A stretch of 64,000 nt of DNA, taken from NCBI RefSeq assembly GCF_963576675.1, contig NC_088914.1, forward strand, positions 78,552,441 through 78,616,440, in the 5' to 3' direction. Position 1 is the first letter of the stretch; each line of letters begins with the position of its first letter. The notes beneath the pieces were generated by a model. That model made no database searches. It was given only the letters and a program-made list of their open reading frames with translations, and was not told the origin of the DNA. A program made the translations under genes and the position numbers. Source of the DNA: Euphorbia lathyris (lineage: Eukaryota; Streptophyta; Magnoliopsida; Malpighiales; Euphorbiaceae). Positions 44,501 to 56,480 of this stretch are shown here, piece after piece.

Positions 44501-46620
44501 ATGTATACACAGTTGAAAGACCTATCGGGTATGGCAAAGAAGTGTTGAGTAAGACCATGCGGGATAGGCAAAATTATGAGATATCTCGGTTCTATTGTGG
44601 GGATTGATACGTAAGGGGAGAAACTCTAGGATGGATATAATGTTAAGTTTGTTGATTACAAATTTGGTTTGCTAAACCGTTAGTTTGATTATGAATTTGG
44701 TTTGGTAAAATGTTTATTTGGTTACAAATTGGTTTGATAATCCGTTTATTCGGTTACGAACTCGTTTAATAAAGAGTTTATTTGATTATGAGCCATATTT
44801 GATAAACATTTTATTTGACTACGGTTTATTTTGTTAATTAAAAAATATCGATATTTATTTGTGAATTGATTTCATTTGTGATACAAGTTGATTTGATAAA
44901 GTGATTTGGGAACTTAAAAGTTTATCGATTTTGATCAAATATTTATGTATATCTTTTATAAAATATATTTACATTTTAAGAGGATTATCAAATAAATTCG
45001 AGATACTAAATATTAATTTATGCTCAATAATCGTTATGAAAAATAAAATTGTATAGTATAAAGTGAAATATATAATTAAATAATTAATAAGTCAAACAAG
45101 ATATGAATAATTAAAAAGAACTACCTAAGTTAAGAGAACTACCTAAAATAGATAGAACTACGTGGCTTTGATTCCCGATTTAAAGATTAAAGACGTTCGG
45201 GATACGTAGGAAGCTTGATAGAATTATCGAGTTCAAGCCAAATAATTAAATAAAACTTTAGGTAGTCCAAATAAATTTTTATCTATTAGAAAATTAAATT
45301 AAGAATTGAACGAGTTAAAGATTGAAGAGTCGAATTTGTAGATCGTTATCCTGTTTCCTTTTCATACCTGATACCATTTTGGGTCGGGTGTGACATATAT
45401 GAACTTTAAATTGTTTCAAATGGATGTTAAGAGTGCATTCCTTAATGGAGTTATAAACGAGGAAGTTTATGTTAATCAGCCTCCAGGGTTTGAGAATCCT
45501 AAATTCCCAAACCACGTTTATAAGCTCAAAAAGGCTCTGTATGGTCTCAAGCAAGCACCACGTGCTTGGTATGAGAGGCTGACCAGTTTTCTGCTGACTA
45601 GAAATTATGTCAGAGGTAAAGCTGATACAACCTTATTCATTAAGAGAAAGGGTAAAGATACCCTGCTGGCTCAAATATATGTTGATGACATTATTTTTGG
45701 TGCCACTAACGAGTCAATGTGCAAGGAATTTAGTAAGCAGATGCAGACTGAGTTTGAAATGTCAATGATGGGAGAACTTAATTTCTTCCTTGGACTTCAA
45801 ATCAAACAAGGGAAAAATGGCATCTTCATCAGTCAAACTAAGTATGCTAAGGAGATATTAAAGAAGTATGAACTTGAGAATTGTAAGTCAATATCTACCC
45901 CAATGGGCACTGACACTGTCCTCTGCGCTGATGAGAATGGTAAGTCAGTAGACAGCAGATTGAGGTATGATTGGTTCTCTACTTTACTTAACTGCTAGTA
46001 GGCCGGACATTCAGTTCTCGGTATGTTATTATCCTAGATATCAATCTAACCCTAAGGAATCTCATTACATAGTTGTAAAAAGAATCCTTAGATATTTACA
46101 AGGCTCAGTGAATGCAGGTTTGTGGTATCCAAATACTCATGATTTCACACTCATTGGATATACTGACGCTGACTACGGACGAGACAAGCTTGAACGAAAA
46201 ATCACCTCAGGAGGATGCCACTTCCTTGGGAGCTGTCTTGTGTCCTGGTTCAGCAAGAAGCAGGTGTCAGTAGCCCTGTCAACCACTGAAGCTGAGTACG
46301 TTGCTGCTGGAAGCTGTGTTGCTCAAGTCCTATGGATTAAGCAACAGCTTGAAGATTATGGCGTTCGAACTAAAACAATTGAAGTCAAATGTGACAGCAA
46401 GAGTGCCATTGACTTATCAAAGAACCCAATCCAGCACAGCAGGATGAAGCATGTCAGCATAAGACATCACTTCATTAGAGATCATGTACTCAAGGGAGAG
46501 ATCAAGCTGACATATGTCCCAACGGATGAGCAGCTTGCTGATATCTTCACAAAGCCATTGGCTCGTGAGCAATTCAACATACTTAGAGAAGCCATTGGTA
46601 TGTTTAATCCTCTTCAATAA
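41542..46620 (+). pseudogene. Sirevirus pol (PR-IN-RT-RNase H), split by a solo LTR
   Basis: Protease WYIDSACSRHMTG (DSA where Copia usually has DSG or DTG), integrase HHCC (HRRLGHV...CHACQAGK) and catalytic core (VNDFSRYTWI, IRSDNGGEF, PQQNGVVERKNR), then RT start ([29 protein letters not shown]). The solo LTR at 43446-45395 falls between AYASY and [17 protein letters not shown]. After it come [13 protein letters not shown], RNase H (GYTDADYGRD, STTEAEYVAAGS, KCDSKSAI) and the TAA at 46618-46620. Other damage: tandem TGA codons at about 42622-42627, TGA at 43321-43323 (where the motif [12 protein letters not shown] predicts Arg, so CGA to TGA) and a frameshift near 45965. Confidence 0.92.
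43446..45395. mobile_element. Solo LTR, probably Gypsy (1,950 bp)
   Basis: TGTCACATCC...GGGTGTGACA with 5-bp duplications TATAT at 43441-43445 and 45396-45400, and no coding or second LTR. The ends TGTCACA/TGTGACA resemble Gypsy (Tekay-type) LTRs. It is the product of LTR-LTR recombination after insertion into the Sirevirus RT. Excision in silico restores the RT frame. Confidence 0.9.
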
Positions 46621-47082
46621 ATTCTAAGTATAGAATGTATGCATGTTGAGTGAATTACCATGCTGAATGATTTATGCTGGGTAGATTTACATGCTGAGTG
46701 TTTATCTTAAGCTGAGCAACTAAGCATAAGAATTATTCCTTTGCGTAACAATTGACTACTCAGAATTTCAAACGTTTGAAATCCTTAACACTGAGTAAAG
46801 ATCTGTTGCAAAACTTAATGCAAAACACACGAATTGAATAGCCACCTAGGATGATGTAAGCGCAATAATTAGAAAATACACGCGCCGAATGTGTCATAAA
46901 TTCCAGAATATTTTTCGATTGAGTATCTCGAGGTCAAACGACCACCTCAATGCGTAGGATCAATTCGAGACCTCTATAAATAGTTGACGATTTCCCACTC
47001 TTACCTCTTTACGCTTAGAAATCTCTGGTATTCCTATCTTCTCTCTAAAAATTCACAATCTTCCCAAACTTCTCTAAGAATC
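46621..47082 (+). promoter_or_regulatory. pol-to-3'ORF spacer with internal TATA box
   Basis: No ORF. TATAAATAG at 46975-46983 lies about 100 bp before the ATG at 47083, with a pyrimidine-rich leader (CTATCTTCTCTCTAAAAATTC). It looks like a separate promoter for the downstream ORF. Confidence 0.55.
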
Positions 47083-50021
47083 ATGACAAAAGTTTCTCTG
47101 AATATCTCCGGTACCGGTAACTCTGATAACCGCTCCGATGAAATTCCTTCATCTCCTGCCCAGCGTGACCACTCTAAGGTCACTACGCCGAGCAAGCAAA
47201 CCAAAGCTGACCAAGCTGTCTCTTCGAAGGGAAAACAGCAAAAGGACAAGGGCAAGAAGACCGTGGAACACATCTACTCTCCGGTCTACGAGAGTGTGAG
47301 GGGGTATAAGGTTGACCACTCTAGATGGTTTTCAAAGGGTTTTGTGGATGCTGAGCAACCCTTTTGTGAGTGGATCAAAAAGAACAGCTGGACCGAGCTG
47401 TTCTCAGTACGTGAGGCTACTTATCCCGAGTTAGTTAAGAATTTTACGCTAACCTGAAAGCCGCGGATGATAACCGGGACTATATGGTCACCAAGGTTTC
47501 GGGGAAGGATATCTTCATCAACCCCGCTTACTTTGACTCACTACTCAAGCTGAAAAACGAAGGAGCCATACTTCGTAAATCTGGTGACCAAGATAAGACC
47601 AAATACAAAGCTGAATTCTGTAAACCTCCTGGTCATGTAGGAGAAATCTCAAGTACCTCCATGGGTCGTAATCAGAAGATGGCCTATTACATACTGACCA
47701 ATTTCCTTTTCCCTAAAATCAACTGCACCAACTCAGCGACAAACTTCGAGCAGTGTTTCATATGGCATATGCTGACCTACACGCCGATCAACATGCCCTT
47801 CTTCATAATCGGTGGATTTCAAAGAAGCACTGGAACCCTTAGGCTAGGCTCCATTATCACCAAAATCCTCAAAGATCAAGGGGTGAGCCTGGTTGAGGAA
47901 ATCCACACTTGGGGAACCGAGATTACGGCTGCTGCCCTGTTCGGCCTGGCATATGACCAACCAATTGTGCCCAAGAAAGGGAAAGGGGCCACTGACCAGG
48001 AAACTGAGGGGACGGTGACTCGAAAGGGAAGGACACAAAGAAAGAGGAAAGTTGTGCAAAGCACCTCTAAAGAAGCTGTCTCTGTACCAAAGAAGCTTAA
48101 GTTTGTATCCAGAGGAATTAAGCCTCAACCTCAACAAGGTCAGGATGGACCTAGGTCAGCTGAGAAAAGACCAAGGCAAGCTGAGCCTGAGGTAGAAGAA
48201 AGAGAGGATGTTGATGAGCAACCTCTAAGGAAGAAAAAGAAACTCTCTTTTGAGTTAAGACCCATCGATACCCTTCCAACTGACGTCGTCGTTCCTCCCA
48301 ACTCACATTATGTACAGAGTCAAGACATTGACAATGAACAACAGTCTGATGCAGAGGAAGAACAAGACCAATTGGGTGGTCAGTTTGAGGAAGAACAAGA
48401 CCAATTGGGTGGTCAGTTTGAAGAAGAAGAAGAACTGGGTGGTCAGTTCAATGATGAGGTAACAGTGGAGGATGAGGATGATGAGCCATCAGACGATGAC
48501 CAACATGGCACAATCTACACTGAGGAGATTGTAGAAGAAGACGTCGAGCCAACAGCAAATCATCCCGCTGTTCAAAGGGAAGCTTCACCCACTGACTCTA
48601 TTGAGTCCATTCCTGCTGACCCTACTCCTCCAAAGCTAAAAAGACTAAGAAATAAGAAAGCATATCGAGCACCCGTCATTGACCTCATGGGTGATTCACC
48701 GCTGAGGGATGAGATCACTGACCTAACAGAGGTACACCTTAAGTTCTTCTCTAATCCTCATGAGTCTCAACCAGAGCAATAAGAAAATCAAGCCTCTGTT
48801 TCTCAGCCAAAGGAACATGTCGACTTAACTACTTCCCCCAGCCAAAATGATGCCGAGCAAGTGCTCGAAGATTCCGCTCCTCAACACGTTGAGCAAGCTA
48901 AGGAATTACCTGCTCAGGTGAACACTGAACTTCCTCAACTTCCAACACCTAGTCAGCTTCAGCCCGACCCTGAGCAAGTAACACATTCTTCCGATCCTCC
49001 TCTTCCACAAATCCAAGTGCAGAATCCAATCCAGTTAGCTTCTACTAGAAATCCTAATTCAAGACCATCTGCTGATTATGCTGGCACCTCTAATGTTGAG
49101 CAGAACTAAACACCGCCTCTATTCGGTTCTACTCCTCCTCCGGCATCTGGGCTAACAAATGATGGATCCTTTAGCTATCTAAATGCCTCTGAGTCTGGTC
49201 GAAGAATCGTTGACTCAGCTCAAGCTCTTATCCAGGACCTTCATCAAACAAACACCGATGCCGCTGGGTTTACTAATGTTGAGCCTACTCAGCTTTCGTC
49301 TGTCACTCAACTTCTTACTGAGATCAAAGGTCTGAAGGATCTTCTGAGTGTCATGACTTCATTACAATCTCAACAGCCCAGGCAGGACTCTATAACGAAG
49401 TTGGTCGAACTCCAGCTGACCATGGTAAACCATATAAACTCTCTGCAGGGTGAAATTCATCAATTGTCAGCTGCGAACTCAATGTATGCAACTTCTGCCA
49501 AAGTTCATCATCTATTCAACCAGCTTCATACTGAGCAAGAGAAAACCAATCACCAACTCTCTTCCTCCTCCCAATGCTCCATTGAGCAAATTAGCGAGGC
49601 TGTACGTCTGCTAAACTTAAGCAAGGAAGAGATGGAAACTGACCAGCTCAAAACAAACGAAATCCTGAAGTACTCTCGAGTTACTTTCAACCACGTGCGA
49701 CACACCAATGCTCAGCGTCAGTATTTTGATTCGTCTTTGCTGAAGATGTTTCATCAAGCTTTTGCAATGCTCACTGACAGTATACACTGGGTTGGAAAGG
49801 CTCAAGTATACGTTCTGAGTATGCTGAGTGTTGCAGATGTCAGGATTCCACGAACTATTTTGGATGATGGTGTTCCCATTTTTGACGGCATAAATACCAG
49901 CACACGAAAGCTAAAGGCATTCTCTAAACGCCTAACTCTAGCTGCCATTGAAGACACTTTCATTCCTCCTCCTGCCGATGGTGGCAAAAAGGGGGAGAAA
50001 GAACAAGTACAAAGAACTTAG
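47083..50021 (+). pseudogene. Sirevirus 3' ORF ('env-like')
   Basis: Starts MTKVSLNISGTGNSDN at 47083 and ends GGKKGEKEQVQRT at 50021. The N-terminal third resembles the 'putative plant transposon protein' domain (WFSKGFVDAEQPFCEWIKKN, FFIIGGFQRSTGTL). The middle is Lys/Glu-rich with a 36-bp repeat coding EEEQDQLGGQF (48353-48460). The C-terminal part is likely coiled coil (VTQLLTEIKGLKDLLSVM). I see no signal peptide and no membrane-spanning stretch, so envelope function is not supported by the sequence. Breaks: a 1-base deletion near 47445 and stops TAA 48780-48782 and TAA 49107-49109. It is absent from most Copia lineages and typical of Sireviruses. Confidence 0.8.
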
Positions 50022-50638
50022 CATTCAGAGGAAGCTTCAAGTAGTCAGCAAAACTACAAGGGAAAGGGTAAAGCTAAAGAGCATGAAGCCCAACTTAACT
50101 ACAAGAAGAAATAGACTAGATTCAATTATTTTCTTTGTTAAACTTGTAGTCTTTCCCTTATGCATTTTTTTGTGCTGACCTAAATACAAAACTATCCATG
50201 CATCTATCTTTTCAACACTGACCAATCTTATGTGATGCTTGCTTATGTTTTGTACTGAATAGTTAACACATCTTCATTAATCAATTGTCTACATTGCTTT
50301 ATGATTGTATGTTGTGTTGATCAATATGTTGACCTCTTTTATATATCTTCTTAAACACATTGAACAAAGAAATACTCAGCGCTCTCTGATATCTAAACCT
50401 TCCGCATAAACTGAGTTAAAAAGAATATGACTTATAAGCTGACCTATTTCTGAAAACTGACCCTAGACTTACTTGATTAAACCTTGAAATGTTTAAAGTA
50501 AAACTAAGTCAGTGGCTCAACCCTTACGGGGGAGTATACTGAGAAATATAAGGTCAACTATCATGGGGGGGGGCTCAACACTGAGTTCTTCAACTGAATA
50601 TTTTTGCCAACATCAAAATGGGGGAGTTTGTTGAAACA
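50022..50638 (+). promoter_or_regulatory. 3' untranslated region with multiple polypurine tracts
   Basis: The tract AAAATGGGGGAG at 50626-50637 abuts the 3' LTR. Similar tracts occur upstream: ACGGGGGAGTATA near 50526, a run of nine G near 50566 and AAAAAGGGGGAGAAAG at 49987-50002 inside the 3' ORF. Repeated tracts are a Sirevirus trait. Confidence 0.7.
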
Positions 50639-51971
50639 CCTTTCCACATGATTTTGATTTGACAAAATTATTTAAGTAATTGATAAAAAAATATTCTAAC
50701 ACATTAAAATTTAAATGCTTTGATTTATTTATACTAATGTGTTTGTTCAATGTTGAGTTTATTTATCTATAAGACATTAAGATTTAAAGTCTAAAAGTCC
50801 ATGAGTGGAAGTCAAGCCCAAGTCAACATAATCAAGACCTCACGGCCCAAGAAGACGAAACGAAGTCGTATCAAGCAAAACGACGACTCAGTATGAAGAA
50901 GGATCGAGAAGCCTTCTAACAAAAGCTTCAAGAGGAAGCTGCTGAGTTAAGCGACAAGCAGTCAGGACAGCGGCAGACAAGAATCAACTTGTAGACAAAG
51001 TATTTCTACTTTGGGTAAAGTTTAGAAGGCGCAGGAAGCTGTCTGGAAGACTTTGCCAAAAATGTCGAAACATTCTGTTTACCGGACGAAAAGCTGCCGA
51101 GCACTACCGCGGACAGAAGATGCAAGAATCTCATTGGCCAACGACACTGAGCGCGTACTGAGTGATAATGACAGGAAGCCGTTTCCCTCCAATGGTTATT
51201 TCCAAATTCGAAATAACCAGGTGCCTCAAGTGTCACTATATAAAGGCCTCTCATTTGCTTCATTCGATGCAGATCTTCAATTAGCCGAAACGCTGTCCAA
51301 ATTCATACACGAAGTTCTGTGAGAAAAGCAAAGCAAAAACCTTACACCAATTTCCATATTATTGTGTAAAAGTTTAGAGTGATTTTCAATCATCTAAAGT
51401 GTCTTAGCAATTGTTGTTTAGGACAAACACTTTATCATTTCTAGAAGAATAGAAAGGAGAGGCTGAGTACTCGGTTATAGTACTCAGCGGTAGATATAGG
51501 AGTGAGTAGAGGTAGAGAGGAAGGTACTCTTGTATACTCAGCTTCTATTGTAAAAGGTTTCGTGCTCTACCTTTAAAGAGCTCAGTAGAGGATTCGAAAA
51601 GCTCGGAACGAGTTCCGGGGACTGGACGTAGGCGGAGAGGCCGAACCAGGATAAGTCTGCTGAGTAATATCTTTCTAACCCTTAAACTCCTTTACATATT
51701 GCTTGCTATAAAACTGACTAAGTAACGAGCTCACGCTGAGTTAAGTATACTAAGAAGCTGAGTTCAGGAATAGACTCTAAGTGCTATTTCCTGACTCAAG
51801 GAAAGAAACAGACTTAGTCACAAGTTGACTAAGCTTGTGTCTTCAAACTGCTTAGTCACGCTGTGTAAACCTTTTCATAAGAAAAGAAGTCAGCATTAAC
51901 AGACAAAATTTTAAATAGTTCCTATCCCCCCCCCCCTTAGAACTAACTTGTCACGTTATAAGGGACCGACA
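50639..51971 (+). repeat. Sirevirus 3' LTR (1,333 bp)
   Basis: TGTTGAAACACC...GGGACCGACA followed by GTTAT. Nearly identical to 38388-39731. Confidence 0.95.
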
Positions 51972-51976
51972 GTTAT

Positions 51977-52440
51977 CACGTATAAATTGCATCTCAACCT
52001 CCATGGCTTTATGTCATTGATCTGAATGTGGGCTTGCAATAGGCTCGTGATAAGTCTTGGGCTCGTCCTGGTCAACGACCATGAAATCCCCATTTTCATT
52101 CATGACGAACGCATAACTCTCTGGCTGATGTTGTGTCTTATTAGACCTGCTAGGCTCTTGTGTAACTGGTTCAGTCTCCGCAATATCTTGAGGACCTAAA
52201 TCAGTTCTCAGAGCATCCTCAGCATTAAATGCAAGAGTTTGTGAGTCTTGAATCCCAACGAGTTCAATATTTCTCCTATTGTCTTCTTTGGAAAGGAATT
52301 CCTTCTCCAAAAAGACTTCATACCTAGACACAATTTTTTTAATCTCAGATGGGTTGTAGAAGTAATAACCCTTAGTTTCCTTAAGGTAACCCACAAACTG
52401 GAATTTGACACCCTCCACGACTCTTCCCTTTCTTTAGTAA
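51977..52440 (-). pseudogene. Copia remnant IV, integrase-RT linker part
   Basis: Minus-strand reading FVGYLKETKGYYFYNPSE, KKIVSRYEVFLEKEF and an acidic linker (DLGPQDIAETEPVTQEP) end in MQFIRDN at the target site, continued by QV at 38387. It is the typical integrase-RT junction of Copia pol. The upstream part is lost near 52440. Confidence 0.85.
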
Positions 52441-53011
52441 GGGAGTGGAGCCTCATCCTACCTTCATGAATCCTTACATTCAAATACTTACTTCCCATGT
52501 CTTCTTTTCACTACAAAAAAAAAATGATTTATTGTAGCGAAAATTTTCGTCACAACAAATACATATTTCGTCACAATATAGTTGTTGTGATAAAAAAATT
52601 TGTCAGTAACTTCGTTGCAATAAGCTCGTCTCGATAAGTATATTGTGACAAAATTATAATTTGTCTCGGTTGTTTAGATTATGTTGTGACAATATTTAAT
52701 TAGTCACTTTTGCATTATATGTTATGACTAATAGTTTGTCAAAATAAGTATTATATTTGGTTGCTATAAGGCTATAATAGTCACAAAATTTGAGTTCATT
52801 TGACAAAATGTGATACTTATTGTGACAAAGTCACATCAGTTAATGTGACCAACAATATTTGTTGCAATTAGTTGATACTATATTGAGACAAATGTAATAT
52901 TGGGTTTTTTTTTACCAAGCACCATTATCATTGGGCAACAACCTAGTGAACATAACATAAAGGCAATCAGTAATCTGGTCACAGACATTCTTAAAAACAA
53001 TAAAAAAACAG

Positions 53012-53150
53012 TCGGGTCCCACCACAAGGGTGTACTGGGGGCAAGCCTTCCCTTGCCAATTTATTTGGCAAAAGGCCGCTCTTACGACTCGAACCCGTGA
53101 CCTCTTGGTCACAAGAAAATAACGTTTACCGTTGCGCTAAGGCTCGCCCT
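53012..53150 (-). mobile_element. Au-like SINE, 5' half
   Basis: On the minus strand: GCGAGCCTTAGCGCAACGGT (A-box region), GGTCACGGGTTCGAGTC (B box), then GGCAAGGGAAGGCTTGCCCC and CACCCTTGTGGTGGGACC, where it stops. The last part overlaps the fragment at 3314-3394, so one family. The 3' end is lost. It looks like a tRNA gene at first, but no cloverleaf acceptor stem forms. Confidence 0.85.
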
Positions 53151-54090
53151 CTTCTTGTCAAAACCAATAATAAAAATATACAAAATTTCACTTAGATTTA
53201 AAAGACAGAGGTTTAAGATTTCACTTACTATTCTTTTTTGAATCAAAAGGAGTCTTCCTCTATCTCTTCAATTTCCAAGGAACTAATCAACAATTCTGAT
53301 TTCAATAGGGCAACATTTACAGATCCTGGATTAAGAATTTCAAACAAGGCCACTTTCAAAGTATAACAACACAAAATTGCAAAATAAGAGAAAAGAGCAA
53401 ATGTTTTAGTTTAAAGTATCGTATTCTCAATCTTAACTTGTGGTTATGTTGGCTGTGGGAAATAAAACCATTTTATTAGTATGGAAACAAAAATAAAACA
53501 AGAGAAATAGCTACAAAAAAGGAGAGGATATATGCACAAAGAGAGTGTAAATAGTAACTAATGACATTTACTTTGTGTAAACTGGCAAGTAGGTTACTTG
53601 TCATTCTGAATTGGAACCTATAAGTGGATGGAGACGAGGATGCTGCTAATCGAGAGCAGGGGAGATATTTATGGTGTTGTCTAATACTGGTAATCGGATC
53701 TATAAGAAGCAAATTTAGGGTTTCAAATATAGACTATAGAGGGTGTCGTTGGACATACCATAATCAAAATAATTACCTTTATGGATCGATGGTAAAGAAA
53801 GGAAGCTCAATTCTGACATCGGCTATCTAGATTGCCCCCGATGATATACAGATTCTAGTCTATCCAACTTACTTTCTCTGTATATGTGTTTCCTTCTAAA
53901 AGGCTTGGTAGGGAAGGAAAGGGAAATCGTCTGATTTGGGGATTTTCAGATGTGAGAAGGGAACTTAACCTCTCATTCGTTGGATGCAGCCAATAGGAAA
54001 GGGAAGCAAATTTAGGGATTTTCATATGTAATTCTTTTTTTCTTCTTCCTTTTTCAAGTTGGGGGGAAGCCAAATATTAAGGGGGAAGAC
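53151..54090. other. CACTA interior, possible captured sequence
   Basis: No CACTA repeat words. Short ORFs only (longest 78 codons, no domain). A nearly repeated phrase (GGGAAGCAAATTTAGGG, AGAAGCAAATTTAGGG) occurs at about 53707 and 54001. The origin is unknown. Confidence 0.35.
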
Positions 54091-54661
54091 ATCCCGCTAA
54101 AATTTATCACATTTAGTTCACAATAAATAAATATTGTTATAAAATGAAGGAAAATAAATATTATATCCCTCCAAATTATAATATTTGTTATGACACAATA
54201 TAAGTTCTTGTCAATAAACACTTTGTAATGTTAAAATTTCATCGTAACAAATATTTAATTATAATTTCAATATTTATTTTGACCAAACACCATTTGTTGG
54301 TGTAATCATTAATATTGCGACAAAAATTGAAATTTGTTAAAGTGTTAATTTTGACAAAACTATTAGTCACAAAAGAGTTAACTTTTTTAGACAAAATATT
54401 TGTCTCCATATGTTTACAATTTTCTGTCAAAATTTCACGCCATATATATAAGTACGAACAATAGTGACAAATTGATTTGGTCACAATATATATTCAAATA
54501 GTGACGAAAATTTGTCAAAATAAGCATTCCATCATAATCTTTATTAGCTAGTTTGACTATTGGGACAAATATTTTGTTTTGTCACAATAATCATATTTAT
54601 TATGACTAAAATAGTTTTGTCACAAAAAATTAGTCACAATAATATGATTTTTTTTGTAGTG

Positions 54662-54879
54662 TTGATCTCTTCTGCTCTTTTCTTTTTTCAGCTCCACATA
54701 GTCGGTGGAGTTTTTACTATCATCATACTAGACAAAACTTTCTCCAACTACCATAAGCTCCTCTAAAGATTGCAGGGTAGGTGTATCATTTTTATTAAAA
54801 GGGATCACAATTGGTTCCATTCATAAGGATATTAATACACTTCTAGGTTCATGGATTTAACCTGTGAGGACATCTGGTG
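54662..54879. other. Spacer, no gene seen
   Basis: The stretch immediately right of the CACTA end is pyrimidine-rich (TTCTGCTCTTTTCTTTTTTC). Nothing can be assigned. Confidence 0.4.
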
Positions 54880-55965
54880 GAATCAGGCTAGGCAATCTCT
54901 AAAGGGCTCCGTGGGAGCTGGAGGACATCATTGAGGTCTAAGCTGATCCTTCTAGCTTTTACTACTCTCACTAATCGCATCACAAACAAGTCTTTGAGGA
55001 GGTCAAGTGTCAATGGATTCTGACTCGGCCCCCAATACCATTCTTGATTGCACATGACGTAATCTGCTTTGGAGTAAAGGTTGATCATGCACATGAACAT
55101 AGTGTAGTGCTGGTAGGATCTTCGCTTCCTATGTATATGGGCATTTTAGGCACTTTCTAGTTTTGTGGGAAGCTGGACTCGATGATCTCGTGTACTATGA
55201 CGTCCTGCTGGAAGTGACCTTCTTGTCGATGACCTCGATGAGAGCTTTTTTGCCCATGACTCTTTGAAATTTTGCTTCCCAAGGCTCGCTTTGTCTTGCG
55301 ATTTCTAGCGCTCATGGGGCGGTTGAATGAGCATTTCCGTTTGAGGGCTGGCTCCTGTGGGGTGCCCGTCGCTCGTTTAGGCTATTCAGTCATGTTCTTC
55401 TTACGACTTCTCCTGCTTAGTTGAGCTCCTGGTTCAGAGGAACTCCTATAGTTTGTGGTTGTCTTCTTGGGTGACTTTTTGACCTTTGATCATCTGTCTT
55501 TAGGTTTTGGTGTATTGGGCATGGGTGGATTGGAAGCTTTAGAGTGTTTCCATTAGCTTCTTATTGGGTGTCTTGACGTTATTGTCCCAATCTGTTTCTA
55601 CAAAAAGATGCTCTGCTCAAGATTTTTACTGATGGTAGATTGTTATGTTGTCTTGTCCTTAGGCTGATCGGAGGTGTCTACCATTTCCTTAGTTGGATTC
55701 AGGGCGATAGGAGGGATTCCTATCATTTTTTTATCCTTTAACTTGGAGCAGAGGAAGGTTCAATGTGATGCTCGGTCTACGCTCACCATACCAAATGATT
55801 GTAATAATCAGACCAACGTCGCTTGAGCTTCTTGACTTGCGCAAGGGGAGAGGTCCCTTGCTTACACTCCGACAGAAGTAGTTAAGAGAGAGAAGAGAGA
55901 TAAGAGAATTTGGCCCCTTTCTTGGAGGCTTTGGATGCCCTTTTATAGGCATTGGGGCTCATGGG
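54880..55965 (-). mobile_element. Gypsy fragment: LTR end and gag
   Basis: Minus strand from 55965: a TATAAAAGG box near 55937-55929, CTCTCTTCTCTCTC leader, CTGTCGGAGTG and GACGTTGGTCTG, words typical of the R/U5 part of plant Gypsy LTRs. Further on, stop-ridden frames give KVPKMPIYIGSEDPT and MFMCMINLYSKADYVMC, the start of a Gypsy capsid domain. No pol is present and the second LTR is missing. Confidence 0.6.
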
Positions 55966-56480
55966 ATGTTCCCTTGTGGAACCTTTGTCGAGGCCCGATA
56001 AGCTTCCTTAGCAGGTTCAGACTTGACAGACTTAATTATAGACTTCGGTTCGTGAATTCTACAAGAAAACTCATTTACCACATCAGAGAGTATATATATT
56101 TCCTTTCCTAGAATAATATTATATTTTATATAATATATGTAAAAAAAAATCAACAAGTTCGTAATAAATACTTATACTATACAAATCATATGGAGATTAG
56201 CAAGATTACTTTTTTTAAAACATGTTAATTAGCACGTTAGAAATTGCTTAGATTGAACGGTGATATTATAGCATTTCAGCCTTTTAGCTAGCGAAATCAC
56301 GTTAATATTTTGGTATCCATTTGCTAAGCAAAAAAATTAATCATATGCTTATAAATAATCGTACTTTACTGAACTTAATTAACTCATTAATTTTATCAAA
56401 ACACAATAACTATGATTAATGGTTTCTCTTGCCTCTTGTGGCACATGTGTACGACCAACTAGGTAATTTTAGGGCTATAT
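55966..56480. other. AT-rich spacer, no gene seen
   Basis: May include U3 of the Gypsy LTR above (to about 56160). Nothing else is recognised. The last eight bases, GGCTATAT, are the left duplication of the hAT MITE. Confidence 0.4.

Larger units (their letters stand above)
38388..51971 (+). mobile_element. Sirevirus-type Copia retrotransposon III, 13.6 kb
   Basis: LTRs of 1,344 and 1,333 bp between perfect GTTAT duplications (38383-38387 and 51972-51976). tRNA-Met primer site, gag with three zinc knuckles, pol, a long 3' ORF after pol and several purine tracts mark it as a Sirevirus (SIRE1/Maximus type). By eye about 20 substitutions separate the LTRs (roughly 1.5%). A Gypsy-like solo LTR splits RT. 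Removing the element restores the reading of Copia remnant IV across RDN-QV. Confidence 0.95.
52509..54661. mobile_element. Non-autonomous CACTA element (2,153 bp)
   Basis: Starts CACTACAAAAAA and ends TTTTTTTGTAGTG. The subterminal 350 bp on the left and 500 bp on the right are filled with TTGTGAC/GTCACAA words in both orientations, the transposase-binding arrangement of CACTA elements. The 3-bp duplication is imperfect (TTT, TTG). No transposase. The centre (53150-54090) is unrelated single-copy-looking sequence that may be captured DNA, and a SINE lies at 53012-53150. Confidence 0.85.

Noticed and set aside
53060..53150. tRNA-like sequence with A and B boxes
   Set aside because: No acceptor stem or anticodon arm can be formed; it continues into Au-type SINE sequence.
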